DNA of 33,709 nucleotides from Desulfuromonadales bacterium (GTDB lineage: Bacteria; Desulfobacterota; Desulfuromonadia; Geobacterales; Pseudopelobacteraceae): positions 1 through 33,709 of the forward strand of contig JACAAY010000052.1 in assembly GCA_013377095.1 (NCBI GenBank), given 5' to 3'. The stretch's first letter is position 1, and the number at the start of each line of letters is the position of its first letter. The notes under the pieces are model-generated. The model worked only from the letters and a program-made list of their open reading frames with translations. It was not told the origin of the DNA and ran no database searches. Positions 14,739-22,439 of the stretch are shown here, one piece after another. The position numbers and the translations under genes were made by a program.

Positions 14739-15497
14739 ATGGATTGTCTGGCAGACCCGCAGGTTTGGTTGGCGCTTGTCACACTTACCGCACTGGAAAT
14801 TGTTCTGGGTATCGATAACATCATCTTCATCTCCATCCAGGCCGGCAAACTCCCCCGCGAAAGCCAGGAAAAGGCCAGACTGGTTGGCCTCGGCCTGGCA
14901 ATGTTCATCCGGATAACACTGCTGTTCTCGCTAACCTGGCTGATGGGGCTCACCGCACCTCTGTTTTCGGTGCTGGGCAACCCGATTTCCGGCCGCGACC
15001 TGATCCTGATCTCCGGGGGTCTTTTTCTGCTCTGGAAAAGCACCATGGAGATCCACGAGAAACTCGAGGGAGAGGACGGCATTTCGGCAAAAAATGTCGG
15101 CAACACCTTTAGAGCGGTCATCGTGCAGATCCTGCTGCTGGACATCGTCTTTTCGCTGGATTCCATTATAACCGCCCTGGGAATGGCCAACCAGCTGGCG
15201 GTCATGATTGCGGCGGTGGTCCTGGCAGTCGGATTCATGATGCTCTTTTCGGGAAAAATCAGCGCCTTTGTGGAGCAGCACCCCACCATCAAGATGCTGG
15301 CGCTCAGCTTTCTGCTCCTGATCGGTGTGGCGCTGATCGGTGACGGATTGGACATGCATATTCCGAAAGGGTACATCTATTTCGCCATGGCCTTCTCGGT
15401 TATAGTCGAAATGCTCAACCTGCGCATGCGCCGGAGCACACCAGTCAAGCTTCACCAGCTCCATCTGGAGGAAACACTTCCGGAGAGAAACAGATAA
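14739..15497 (+). CDS. terC: TerC-family membrane protein, probable Mn2+ exporter
   Basis: This 252-residue polytopic protein has the TerC signatures: LEIVLGIDNIIFISI (residues 19-33, acidic Glu20 and Asp26 in the membrane) and the mirrored LLDIVFSLDSIITALGMA in the second half, which form the inverted repeat of the fold. Members under yybP-ykoY control (YkoY, Alx) export manganese or metallate secreted proteins. It follows the riboswitch and the ribbon-helix-helix gene, with GAAGGAGG before the ATG. It lacks the fused CBS or CorC domains of larger TerC proteins. A second, longer TerC protein is encoded at 16774. Confidence 0.9.
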   Translation: MDCLADPQVWLALVTLTALEIVLGIDNIIFISIQAGKLPRESQEKARLVGLGLAMFIRITLLFSLTWLMGLTAPLFSVLGNPISGRDLILISGGLFLLWKSTMEIHEKLEGEDGISAKNVGNTFRAVIVQILLLDIVFSLDSIITALGMANQLAVMIAAVVLAVGFMMLFSGKISAFVEQHPTIKMLALSFLLLIGVALIGDGLDMHIPKGYIYFAMAFSVIVEMLNLRMRRSTPVKLHQLHLEETLPERNR

Positions 15498-15558
15498 CAA
15501 AACAACACACACGATTATCAGCGGGCCAACCGCGATAACACCATCAAGGAGATCATGC

Positions 15559-16500
15559 ATGAAAAGAAATCTGGCACAGTTTTTTACGGTCCTGGCAGCG
15601 GTCATGCTGCTTGGCGGCACCGTGCTTGAAACCACCGCCCATGCCAGGGCAGGCAGCAGCCGATCCATTGGAAGCCGCGGATCGCGCAGCTACTCTCGAC
15701 CGGCAAGCCCCTCATCCCAACCCAGCCAGCAGTATTCGCCAACACCCTCTCCCTACCAGCCACAGCAATCCGGCGGCTTTTTGAGAAGCATGGCCGGCGG
15801 CCTTGCAGGAGGCATGCTGGGGAGCATGCTGTTCAGGGGCACTGGAAATGCGGGCTCAGGCGGCATGGGAGGCGGCGGTATCGGCTTTTTCGAGATCCTG
15901 CTTCTGGCCGGTATCGGTTACCTGATCTACCGCTTCATAAAAAAAAAGCGCGCTGACAGCACCCTCAACTCCTACACACAAGGGGCATATCAGGACAGCG
16001 GCGCAGCGCCCGTCTACAACACCAGCTATCAGGACAATCAGCCCCAAACGGGAGGAGTAGATGCGGGGCTGTCTCACATCCGACAGATGGATGGCTCCTT
16101 TGATGAAAATCGTTTCAACGATACCGCCATGGATGTTTTCTTTAAAATCCAAGGCGCCTGGATGAATCGCGACCTGACCCCGGTATCCGGGCTGTTGACC
16201 GATGAAATGAAACGGATCTTTCAGGAGGACCTGGACAAACTAAAACGAGACAAGCAGATCAACCGCCTGGAAAACATCGCCGTCAGAAACGTGGAGATCG
16301 AGGAGGCCTGGCAGGAGTCGGGCCAGGATTTTATCACTACCCTGATCTATGCCAACCTGCTGGATTACACCACCGACGACACCAGCGGAGCGGTGGTGTC
16401 CGGCAGCAAAACCGATCCGGTTAAATTCGAGGAATACTGGACCTTCACCCGTCCGGTGGGTAACAACCCCTGGCGTCTTTCTGCAATCAGCCAGAAATAA
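15559..16500 (+). CDS. Tim44-domain membrane protein with signal peptide
   Basis: The 313-residue protein starts with a signal peptide (residues 1-28, ending TAHA), then a Ser/Pro/Gln-rich low-complexity stretch (about 30-75), a Gly/Met-rich segment (80-110), one membrane helix (FFEILLLAGIGYLIYRF, about 113-129) ending in KKK, and a C-terminal Tim44-like domain (from about 160) with KIQGAWMNRDL, LENIAVRNVEIEEAWQ and EEYWTFTRP. Bacterial Tim44-like proteins are envelope proteins of unknown function. It lies 61 bases after terC and is followed by a strong stem-loop, so it may be the last gene of the manganese-controlled unit. Confidence 0.85.
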   Translation: MKRNLAQFFTVLAAVMLLGGTVLETTAHARAGSSRSIGSRGSRSYSRPASPSSQPSQQYSPTPSPYQPQQSGGFLRSMAGGLAGGMLGSMLFRGTGNAGSGGMGGGGIGFFEILLLAGIGYLIYRFIKKKRADSTLNSYTQGAYQDSGAAPVYNTSYQDNQPQTGGVDAGLSHIRQMDGSFDENRFNDTAMDVFFKIQGAWMNRDLTPVSGLLTDEMKRIFQEDLDKLKRDKQINRLENIAVRNVEIEEAWQESGQDFITTLIYANLLDYTTDDTSGAVVSGSKTDPVKFEEYWTFTRPVGNNPWRLSAISQK

Positions 16501-16520
16501 CAGGATAGTACCGGGAGAAA

Positions 16521-16554
16521 CCGGCGGCGGCAGCTTGTTTCGTGCCGCCGCCGG
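16521..16554 (+). terminator. Strong GC-rich stem-loop after the Tim44-domain gene
   Basis: CCGGCGGCGGCA and TGCCGCCGCCGG are perfect 12-bp arms around a 10-base loop, 20 bases after the stop codon. No T-run follows, so it may be a pause or mRNA-stabilising structure rather than a classical terminator. Confidence 0.6.
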
Positions 16555-16694
16555 AAGCGGGTAACACCCCCTGCTGGTGCTCTGTAAAGCAATGCAGTGA
16601 GTTGTGCGTACACAGCCGCAAGATCTGCGCGCTGTTCCTGGTTTTCTTTGAGTCATACCGGTGCGAGGATGCTTCAACACTCGGCGAGGGATGA

Positions 16695-16728
16695 TTGCGC
16701 ATGTGTCAGGCTCACGATTAATGCGCAA
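16695..16728 (+). repeat. Hairpin in the leader of the Alx-type gene
   Basis: TTGCGCAT (16695-16702) and ATGCGCAA (16721-16728) are perfect arms around an 18-base loop, 45 bases before the ATG at 16774. The roughly 220-base leader shows no yybP-ykoY consensus. It could be regulatory or incidental. Confidence 0.35.
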
Positions 16729-16773
16729 CCAAACGTGCAGAACAGAGCAGTACCGTTTCAGGAAAGGAAACAT

Positions 16774-17703
16774 ATGTCGGAACAATCACTCCTGTGGGCC
16801 GCCTTCGGCCTGCTGATGGTCATCATGCTGGTGATTGATCTGGGAATGAATCGCACCGCACATCACATCTCGTTTCGTCAGGCTTGTATCTGGAGTATCG
16901 TCTGGGTCACCCTGGCCCTGGCATTCATCGCGGGCATCTACGCCACACTCGGCCACACCAAGGCGCTGGAATTTCTGACCGGTTACATCATCGAGAAATC
17001 GCTCTCCGTCGACAACCTGTTCGTCTTCATCATGATCTTCAGCTATTTCAATATTCGAGATGAACACCAGGCCCGTATCCTGAAATGGGGCATCCTGGGC
17101 GCGCTGGTGCTGCGGGGTCTGTTTATCTACATCGGCGTCGAACTGTTTACGGCCTTCAACTGGATGTTCTACCTGTTCGGCTTCCTGCTCCTGTACACCG
17201 CCTGGAAAATGGCCTTTGGCGGCGATGACAAACTGGACCCTGAAAGCAACCTGCTGGTAACGCTTGCCCGCCGGTTCTTTCCCTTTACCAAACGGGTGCG
17301 CGGCGACTGGTTTTTCACCCGCCGCCGGGGGAGACTGATGGCCAGCCCGCTGTTACTGGCCCTATTGATGGTGGAAAGCAGCGATGTGCTCTTCGCGCTT
17401 GATTCGATCCCGGCAATTTTCGCCGTGACCCTGGACCCGTTTATCGTCTTCACTTCCAACATATTCGCCATCATGGGTCTCAGGGCGCTCTATTTTCTTT
17501 TGGCCGGCATGGCCAGCATATTCATCTACCTCAAACCGGCAATCGCCTTTATCCTGGCCTTTATCGGGGGAAAAATGATTGCGGGCGCCGGCGGCCTGCA
17601 TATCCCCATTCAGATCTCATTGTCAGTTATCTTTGTCAGTCTCGCGCTGGCAATTGCTGCCTCACTCTTCATGGACAAAAAACGTGCGGTAAATATCAGG
17701 TGA
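16774..17703 (+). CDS. alx: TerC-family membrane protein, Alx type
   Basis: The 309-residue protein has nine or so hydrophobic segments and the TerC motifs YIIEKSLSVDNLFVFIMIF (about residues 69-87) and MVESSDVLFALDSIPAIFAVT (about 198-218), each with membrane-embedded acidic residues, as in E. coli Alx, a manganese exporter. The central cytoplasmic loop (KLDPESNLLVTLARRFFPFTKR..GDWFFTRRRG) is also Alx-like. GGAAAGGAAAC precedes ATG 16774; the upstream frame to 16597 is not family-like. Together with the short TerC at 14739 it gives two manganese-type exporters, only one of which sits directly behind the recognised riboswitch. Confidence 0.9.
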   Translation: MSEQSLLWAAFGLLMVIMLVIDLGMNRTAHHISFRQACIWSIVWVTLALAFIAGIYATLGHTKALEFLTGYIIEKSLSVDNLFVFIMIFSYFNIRDEHQARILKWGILGALVLRGLFIYIGVELFTAFNWMFYLFGFLLLYTAWKMAFGGDDKLDPESNLLVTLARRFFPFTKRVRGDWFFTRRRGRLMASPLLLALLMVESSDVLFALDSIPAIFAVTLDPFIVFTSNIFAIMGLRALYFLLAGMASIFIYLKPAIAFILAFIGGKMIAGAGGLHIPIQISLSVIFVSLALAIAASLFMDKKRAVNIR

Positions 17704-17792
17704 GTTTCCAGCGGATTTCATTTACCAGGCAGTGTTTGTTTTAGTCGCCAATGTTACAATGATTCAGTAACATCAAACAGAGGAGGAGCGCC

Positions 17793-18194
17793 ATGAAACT
17801 GCTTTTGGTGAGTACTATGTTACTTTTGACAACCGCCTGGGTCTGTGAAGCCCAGACCTATCGCTGGACGGACAGTGGGGGAGTGGTGCACTTTACCGAT
17901 TCACCGGAGTCGGTACCCGCCAGATATCGCAATAAGATGATTACCGAACCGGATATCACCATCCGTGACCCCAAAATCAGGGAAGAAATACAGCAACAGG
18001 AACAGCGGGCCATCCAGGAGGAAGCCGACAGACCGCGGATCGTACCCACCCCTGATGTGACTCCGCCTTCTCCACCTATGGGAAGCAAACCTGTTGTTTC
18101 CCCGGGCAGTAAAGAACCGCCACCCAGGACAAAAAGCCAAAAAATTCGGGACAATCTGGAGCGACGCAGGCTGGAAGAAGAAAAGGCCCCGTAA
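17793..18194 (+). CDS. DUF4124-domain periplasmic protein
   Basis: The 133-residue protein has a signal peptide (residues 1-20, ending CEA) followed by the short DUF4124 domain: QTYRWTDSGGVVHFTDSPESVPARYR (about 21-46). The remainder is charged and proline-rich (QQQEQRAIQEEADRP, then PPSPPMG), probably disordered. DUF4124 proteins are secreted and of unknown function. GGAGGAG lies seven bases before the ATG. A bidirectional terminator hairpin follows. Confidence 0.8.
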   Translation: MKLLLVSTMLLLTTAWVCEAQTYRWTDSGGVVHFTDSPESVPARYRNKMITEPDITIRDPKIREEIQQQEQRAIQEEADRPRIVPTPDVTPPSPPMGSKPVVSPGSKEPPPRTKSQKIRDNLERRRLEEEKAP

Positions 18195-18220
18195 ACGGGC
18201 CAACAGGAATGGTAACGCAA

Positions 18221-18250
18221 CAAGGCCCGCCGGATATCCAGCGGGCCTTG
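18221..18250. terminator. Bidirectional terminator-like hairpin
   Basis: CAAGGCCCGC (18221-18230) and GCGGGCCTTG (18241-18250) form a perfect 10-bp stem with a 10-base loop between two convergent genes. Another short GC-rich hairpin (GGCCC..GGGCC, about 18185-18201) precedes it. Confidence 0.7.
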
Positions 18251-18280
18251 TCAGACCATCCACCATGCGCTCAACGGTTA

Positions 18281-18721
18281 TTACAGCGCAGGAATCTCGA
18301 AGCTGTTGCGCCACTGGAGAGCATCTTCCTTTCCATCCAGGGCAACATAACGATACAGGAACCTGATCATGTCTCCCGGCTGGGGTTGCGCCTTGAGTGC
18401 AACGTTGAACCCCGCATGAGTGTCCATGGCCAGCCTGGTGGGGATAAAGATGAAGTTATCATGGGCTTTTTCCCTGCCGCTGCCATCCACCAGAGAGACC
18501 GTCATATCCATTTCGGAGATGATGAAATAGCGGTTATTGCGGACATAACCATCGATGGTCACGCCACTTTCCGCAATCGTTTTCTTCCATCCGAATGTCA
18601 CATCAAACATCTGGTGAACGGCGGGATAGTCCGCCGGTTTGATCGTCTGGTATCCGTTTAAGGCACAACCGGCACTCATGACACTTACAAACAATAACAA
18701 TGCAACCATTCCCGTTTTCAT
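18281..18721 (-). CDS. Putative small lipoprotein
   Basis: The 146-residue protein has a lipoprotein-like signal: basic start, hydrophobic core MVALLLFVSVM and SAGC at about residues 16-19, an acceptable but not ideal lipobox. The mature part is soluble, beta-rich in appearance (VTIDGYVRNNRYFIISEMDMTVSLVDG, MIRFLYRYVALDG), with no recognised family. It would sit at the periplasmic face of a membrane. It ends opposite the DUF4124 gene at a shared terminator hairpin and is divergent from the AmrS gene. Function unknown. Confidence 0.75.
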   Translation of the reverse strand: MKTGMVALLLFVSVMSAGCALNGYQTIKPADYPAVHQMFDVTFGWKKTIAESGVTIDGYVRNNRYFIISEMDMTVSLVDGSGREKAHDNFIFIPTRLAMDTHAGFNVALKAQPQPGDMIRFLYRYVALDGKEDALQWRNSFEIPAL

Positions 18722-18832
18722 TGCTTATTCCTCCCGATCTTATCGATCCTTCTCTGGTATTCCGTAAGAGCATACATCAAGTATGTGTCCCTGCGACTCA
18801 CCTGTCAAGACAGGATACCCGTCCTCCAGAAA

Positions 18833-18860
18833 TTGACCGACGCCGCACAACTGCTATACT
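18833..18860 (+). promoter_or_regulatory. Promoter of the AmrS gene
   Basis: TTGACC (18833-18838), a 16-base spacer and TATACT (18855-18860) precede the ATG by 28 bases. Upstream lies a small perfect palindrome, CCTGTC/GACAGG (18801-18814), of unknown use. Confidence 0.6.
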
Positions 18861-18887
18861 TAAGCACTACTGAAGGGAGGGTACGCC

Positions 18888-19898
18888 ATGAAAGAGGCGA
18901 TGTTTTATACGCGGGAAAGTGATGATCGTGTGCGCTGCGGGCTGTGCAGGTTTCACTGCCTGATCGCCGAAGGCAGCCGGGGAATCTGTGCGGTGCGGGA
19001 AAACCGCAACGGCACCCTGTACAGCCTTGTCTACGGAAAGCTGTGCGCAGAACATGTTGATCCCATCGAGAAGAAACCGCTTTTCCACGTCATGCCGGGG
19101 AGCAAATCCTTTTCCATCGCAACCGTCGGGTGCAATTTCCGCTGTCGTCACTGTCAGAATTACTCAATCTCCCAGGTGCCGCACAATGCACACATCGCTG
19201 GAGAGGACCAGACCCCGGACATGGTCGTGAAAAATGCCCTGGCCAACCAGTGCCGCTCGATATCCTACACCTACACCGAACCGACCATGTTCTTCGAATT
19301 CGCCTACGACACCGCCCGACTGGCGCGGGAAGCCGGCTTGGCCAACATTTTCGTGACCAACGGCTACATCAGCAGCGAGGCGCTGGCAACCATCGCACCC
19401 TGGCTGGACGCGGCCAACATCGACCTGAAGGGGTTCAGCGAAGACTTTTACCGCGATGTGGTTCACGCCCGTCTGTCGGAAGTGCTCGATTCGATCATTG
19501 AATATCGCCGGCAGGGGATCTGGATCGAACTTACCACGCTGATCATTCCCGGCTTGAACGACAGCGAACGGGAACTGCAGGGCATCGCGTCCTTCATCGT
19601 CGACAACCTGGGGGCCGATACCCCCTGGCACGTCAGCCAGTTTTATCCCACCTTCCAGATGACCGACCGTCCCCGGACCCCACCGGAGACACTCCGACGC
19701 GCGGTGGATATCGGACTGACAGCCGGACTGCACTATGTCTACGAGGGGAATGTTCCCGGACGGGGTGGAGAAAACACCCTCTGTCCGGAATGTTCAGCCC
19801 TGTTGATAGAGCGTTACGGCTATGTCATCATTGCCAACAGGACCAGCGACGGGGCCTGCCCGGAGTGCGGTGCAGTCGTCGCCGGCGTCGGCATGTGA
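18888..19898 (+). CDS. amrS: AmmeMemoRadiSam-system radical SAM enzyme
   Basis: The 336-residue protein has a leading CGLCRFHC pair (about residues 17-24), the radical SAM motif CNFRCRHC (about 82-89) preceded by SIATVG, the SYTYTEPTMFFEF segment and the C-terminal double knuckle CPEC...CPEC. This is the layout of AmrS (TIGR04337-type, formerly called PflA-like) of the AmmeMemoRadiSam system, whose partners are AMMECR1 and Memo domain proteins; the substrate is not settled. No partner gene is adjacent here, so the other components, if present, lie outside the window. GGGAGGG lies six bases before the ATG. Confidence 0.9.
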   Translation: MKEAMFYTRESDDRVRCGLCRFHCLIAEGSRGICAVRENRNGTLYSLVYGKLCAEHVDPIEKKPLFHVMPGSKSFSIATVGCNFRCRHCQNYSISQVPHNAHIAGEDQTPDMVVKNALANQCRSISYTYTEPTMFFEFAYDTARLAREAGLANIFVTNGYISSEALATIAPWLDAANIDLKGFSEDFYRDVVHARLSEVLDSIIEYRRQGIWIELTTLIIPGLNDSERELQGIASFIVDNLGADTPWHVSQFYPTFQMTDRPRTPPETLRRAVDIGLTAGLHYVYEGNVPGRGGENTLCPECSALLIERYGYVIIANRTSDGACPECGAVVAGVGM

Positions 19899-19907
19899 TC
19901 AAGCAGG

Positions 19908-21014
19908 CTACACCTCGCCTTTCTTGATGGGACAGCAGAGCCCCTCCCCCTTCATCAGCGGCCCGAAACAGGCGTTTTCCGACAGACAGCCCGCCTTGCG
20001 CCGGTCACCGGAACGCCAGCGGTTGACCAGCCCCGGTTCGCGGATCAGCGGACGGCAGAGGGAGATGTAATCGGCTTTTCCATCGTTGACCAATGCCTCG
20101 GCTACCTCGAAGGAACGCACACCACCCACCAGCATCAGCGGCACGGACAGCGCCGCCTTGAAGCGCGCCGCCGCATCCCGGTAGTAGCCCTCCTCTTCCG
20201 GCTTTGACAGAACACCGGTGCGGATCGCCGAATATTCCCCGGAAGCGTAGATGGTCCCGCCGCTCATCTCGATGGCGTCTACGCCCGCCTTTTCCAGCAG
20301 GGATGCAACCACCAGCATCTCCTCCACCGCAAGCCCACCGTCGATAAAATCCTGGGAATTGAGCTTGATCAGCACCGGGTAGTCCTCGCCAACCGCACTC
20401 CTGACACTATGCAGAACCTTCAGAACGATACGTGCCCGGTTTTCAATGCTCCCGCCGTACTCATCGTTCCTCCTGTTGAAAAAGGGAGACAGGAACTCAC
20501 TCAGCAGATAGCCGTGGGCCGAGTGAATCTGAACGGCATCAAAACCGGCTTCCTTGGCCCTGACTGCAGCCCTGCCAAAGGCCGCGCAGATGGCGCCGAT
20601 TTCCTCGTGCGTCAGCTCCCGGCAAGTTGGTGTTTTCTCGGCAATACAGGGCGAAGGACCGACAGCTTCAATGCCGGTGCCCGAGGCAAAACCGTAACAG
20701 CCGGCATGAGCGATCTGCAGGGCAATCTTTCCCCCGGCGCCATGCACGGCAGCAGCCATACGGGTCAAACCGGGCAGCATCTCATCGCTATGCACCCCGA
20801 TCTGCCACGGCCCGGCCTGCCCCTCGGGGCTGACATAGGCGTGGCCGGTGATGATCAGCCCCACTCCGCCTTCCGCCAGTCCAGCCGTAACATCGATCAG
20901 CCCCTGGGTACAGGAGCCGTCCGTTCCCGCCATCCCTTCCCAAGTGGCGGAACGGACAAAACGGTTGGCAAGTTCCATGGACTTTATTTCTGTCTTTTCA
21001 AAGAGTTTCGGCAT
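19908..21014 (-). CDS. Old yellow enzyme family NADH:flavin oxidoreductase
   Basis: The protein (368 residues from this start) is a TIM-barrel FMN enzyme of the OYE family: N-terminal LANRFVRSATWEG, the substrate histidine pair in IHSAHGYLLSEFLSPFFNRRNDEYGGS (about residues 173-199), LIKLNSQD and the phosphate-binding LVGGVRS..DYISLCRPLI. It ends after the barrel with a Cys-containing tail (CLSENACFG..EGLCC) that could bind a cluster in the larger two-domain relatives, but the FAD/NAD domain is missing. It probably reduces activated alkenes or nitro compounds. ATG at 21014 has AAGGGG upstream at good distance; a GTG at 21023 is an alternative. It is convergent with amrS, nine bases apart. Confidence 0.87.
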   Translation of the reverse strand: MPKLFEKTEIKSMELANRFVRSATWEGMAGTDGSCTQGLIDVTAGLAEGGVGLIITGHAYVSPEGQAGPWQIGVHSDEMLPGLTRMAAAVHGAGGKIALQIAHAGCYGFASGTGIEAVGPSPCIAEKTPTCRELTHEEIGAICAAFGRAAVRAKEAGFDAVQIHSAHGYLLSEFLSPFFNRRNDEYGGSIENRARIVLKVLHSVRSAVGEDYPVLIKLNSQDFIDGGLAVEEMLVVASLLEKAGVDAIEMSGGTIYASGEYSAIRTGVLSKPEEEGYYRDAAARFKAALSVPLMLVGGVRSFEVAEALVNDGKADYISLCRPLIREPGLVNRWRSGDRRKAGCLSENACFGPLMKGEGLCCPIKKGEV

Positions 21015-21051
21015 GCCTGACACCCCTTCTACATTTTAATGGTTCACGACC

Positions 21052-21220
21052 TGATTTGTGGCGCCTGAATGGCGGATCGAGCGAAATGCCGGAGTTAATC
21101 GCCGCCCCAATAGAGCATTCCGGCTCTGGCAGTTGAACTGCGCCCGGATTGTGAATACGGCCTGAAACGACAAAACGGAAACATTCCAAGCGAGTGCAGC
21201 CGCGAAGCTGTTGCGGATTC
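21052..21220 (+). repeat. Dispersed ~170-bp repeat, copy 3
   Basis: The left part CCTGAATGGCGGATCGAG (from 21064) and GAAATGCCGGAGTTAATCGC, and the right part ACATTCCAAGCGAG (from 21181) ending in TTGCGGATTC (21211-21220), match copies at 8441 (same orientation) and 6795 (inverted). The left end (GATTTGTGGCGCC) is more degenerate. It occupies the gap between the OYE and VWA genes. Confidence 0.8.
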
Positions 21221-21231
21221 AGGAAAATTGA

Positions 21232-22422
21232 TCACTTTTGGCCAAGATGGGCCACCGCTTTTTCCAACCCGAGCAGATTCAGGGGGAACATGGGAAATAT
21301 TTGCCCGATCGTGGGTATGGTAGTGCTGTAATCCCAGAGAGAGGTGCATTTGGGGTTGAGCCAGGCGGCATGGCGGAATGCGCGGGCCAGCATGTTCAAC
21401 CATTCGATACTCGTCCGGGTTTGCCTGTTTTCCAGGCTGATGCTGCCCTTAATCTCATGCAGCTCACTCAACGCCATGCTGGCGTCACCAACAATAATCA
21501 GACGGGTTTCCGGATCCTGCTGCAGCAGGCTCTCCACCGGTTCAGGCAATCTGCGGCGTTGCGGGTCGCGCCAGACCCGATCCGTGATGGTGTTGTGAAA
21601 GTAGCGGATTTTCAGTTCGCGGAACTGGGCCTCGGCATAGTGGAACAGCGCCTGGACCGTATCCACGTACTGATCCATGGACCAACCGCCGTTATCGATC
21701 AGAAGCAGCACACTCAACCTGTCCTTCATACGCCGGTCAAAGGCGATCTCTATTTCCCCGGCATTGCGCATGGTCTGGTAGATGCTCTTGTCCACATTAA
21801 CCATATCCCGTGGCCCGGAAGGCGCCAGGTGGCGCAGGCGTTTCAGGGCTTCTCCCATCTGGGAGCGGGTTAGCGGCGCGGTCTGGGAATAATCCTTGTA
21901 TCGACGCTCCAGGGCGGTCTTGATGGCGGTACCCTTGCGCGAAACCCCGCCGACGCGCAGACCGCCGGGACGGGTGCCACCATGGCCAACCGGCGAGACA
22001 CCACCGGTGCCGATCCATCGAGAGCCGCCGTGGTGTTCCCCCTTCTGATCCTTGATCCGATCAAGAAAGTACTGTTTCAACTCCTCACCGCTCAAGGCGG
22101 CCAGCTCCTTCTCGGTCAGCCCCAGCGCCTTGGCCAGTTCGGCCGGTTCCTTCAGCCATTGGGCCAGCATCTGGCTCACGGCGTCATCGATCATGACGCC
22201 CTCGTCAATCACGCTCTCCGCGCCGCTGAACAGCTCGGCAAAGACCTGGTCGTAGCTGTCGAAATCACGTTCGCTCTTGACCAGCAGGGCGCGGGCAACG
22301 GAATACAGGTCATCCAGGGAAGCGATCAGCCCCATCCCCAGGGCTTTCTGCAGACGGAGAAAGGCGGTGGGCGTTACCGGAATGCCCCGTCCCCGCAGTG
22401 TATAGAAAAACGGTACGAACAT
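21232..22422 (-). CDS. VWA/CoxE-like protein with degenerate metal site
   Basis: The 396-residue protein resembles the CoxE/YehP-type VWA proteins that work with MoxR ATPases. It has a helical N-terminal half, a Gly-rich low-complexity linker (about residues 133-163: GGSRWIGTGG.., GHGGTRPGG), and a C-terminal VWA domain beginning LSVLLLIDNGGWSMDQYV (about 237-254). The metal-ion-dependent adhesion site DxSxS is replaced by DNGGW, and RLIIVGDASM is the second loop, so classical metal-mediated ligand binding is doubtful. It follows the MoxR gene by 17 bases in the same direction. Such pairs act as chaperones that insert metal or remodel a target complex; the target is not encoded nearby. Confidence 0.8.
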   Translation of the reverse strand: MFVPFFYTLRGRGIPVTPTAFLRLQKALGMGLIASLDDLYSVARALLVKSERDFDSYDQVFAELFSGAESVIDEGVMIDDAVSQMLAQWLKEPAELAKALGLTEKELAALSGEELKQYFLDRIKDQKGEHHGGSRWIGTGGVSPVGHGGTRPGGLRVGGVSRKGTAIKTALERRYKDYSQTAPLTRSQMGEALKRLRHLAPSGPRDMVNVDKSIYQTMRNAGEIEIAFDRRMKDRLSVLLLIDNGGWSMDQYVDTVQALFHYAEAQFRELKIRYFHNTITDRVWRDPQRRRLPEPVESLLQQDPETRLIIVGDASMALSELHEIKGSISLENRQTRTSIEWLNMLARAFRHAAWLNPKCTSLWDYSTTIPTIGQIFPMFPLNLLGLEKAVAHLGQK

Positions 22423-22439
22423 GGCAGGTATCTCCCCGG

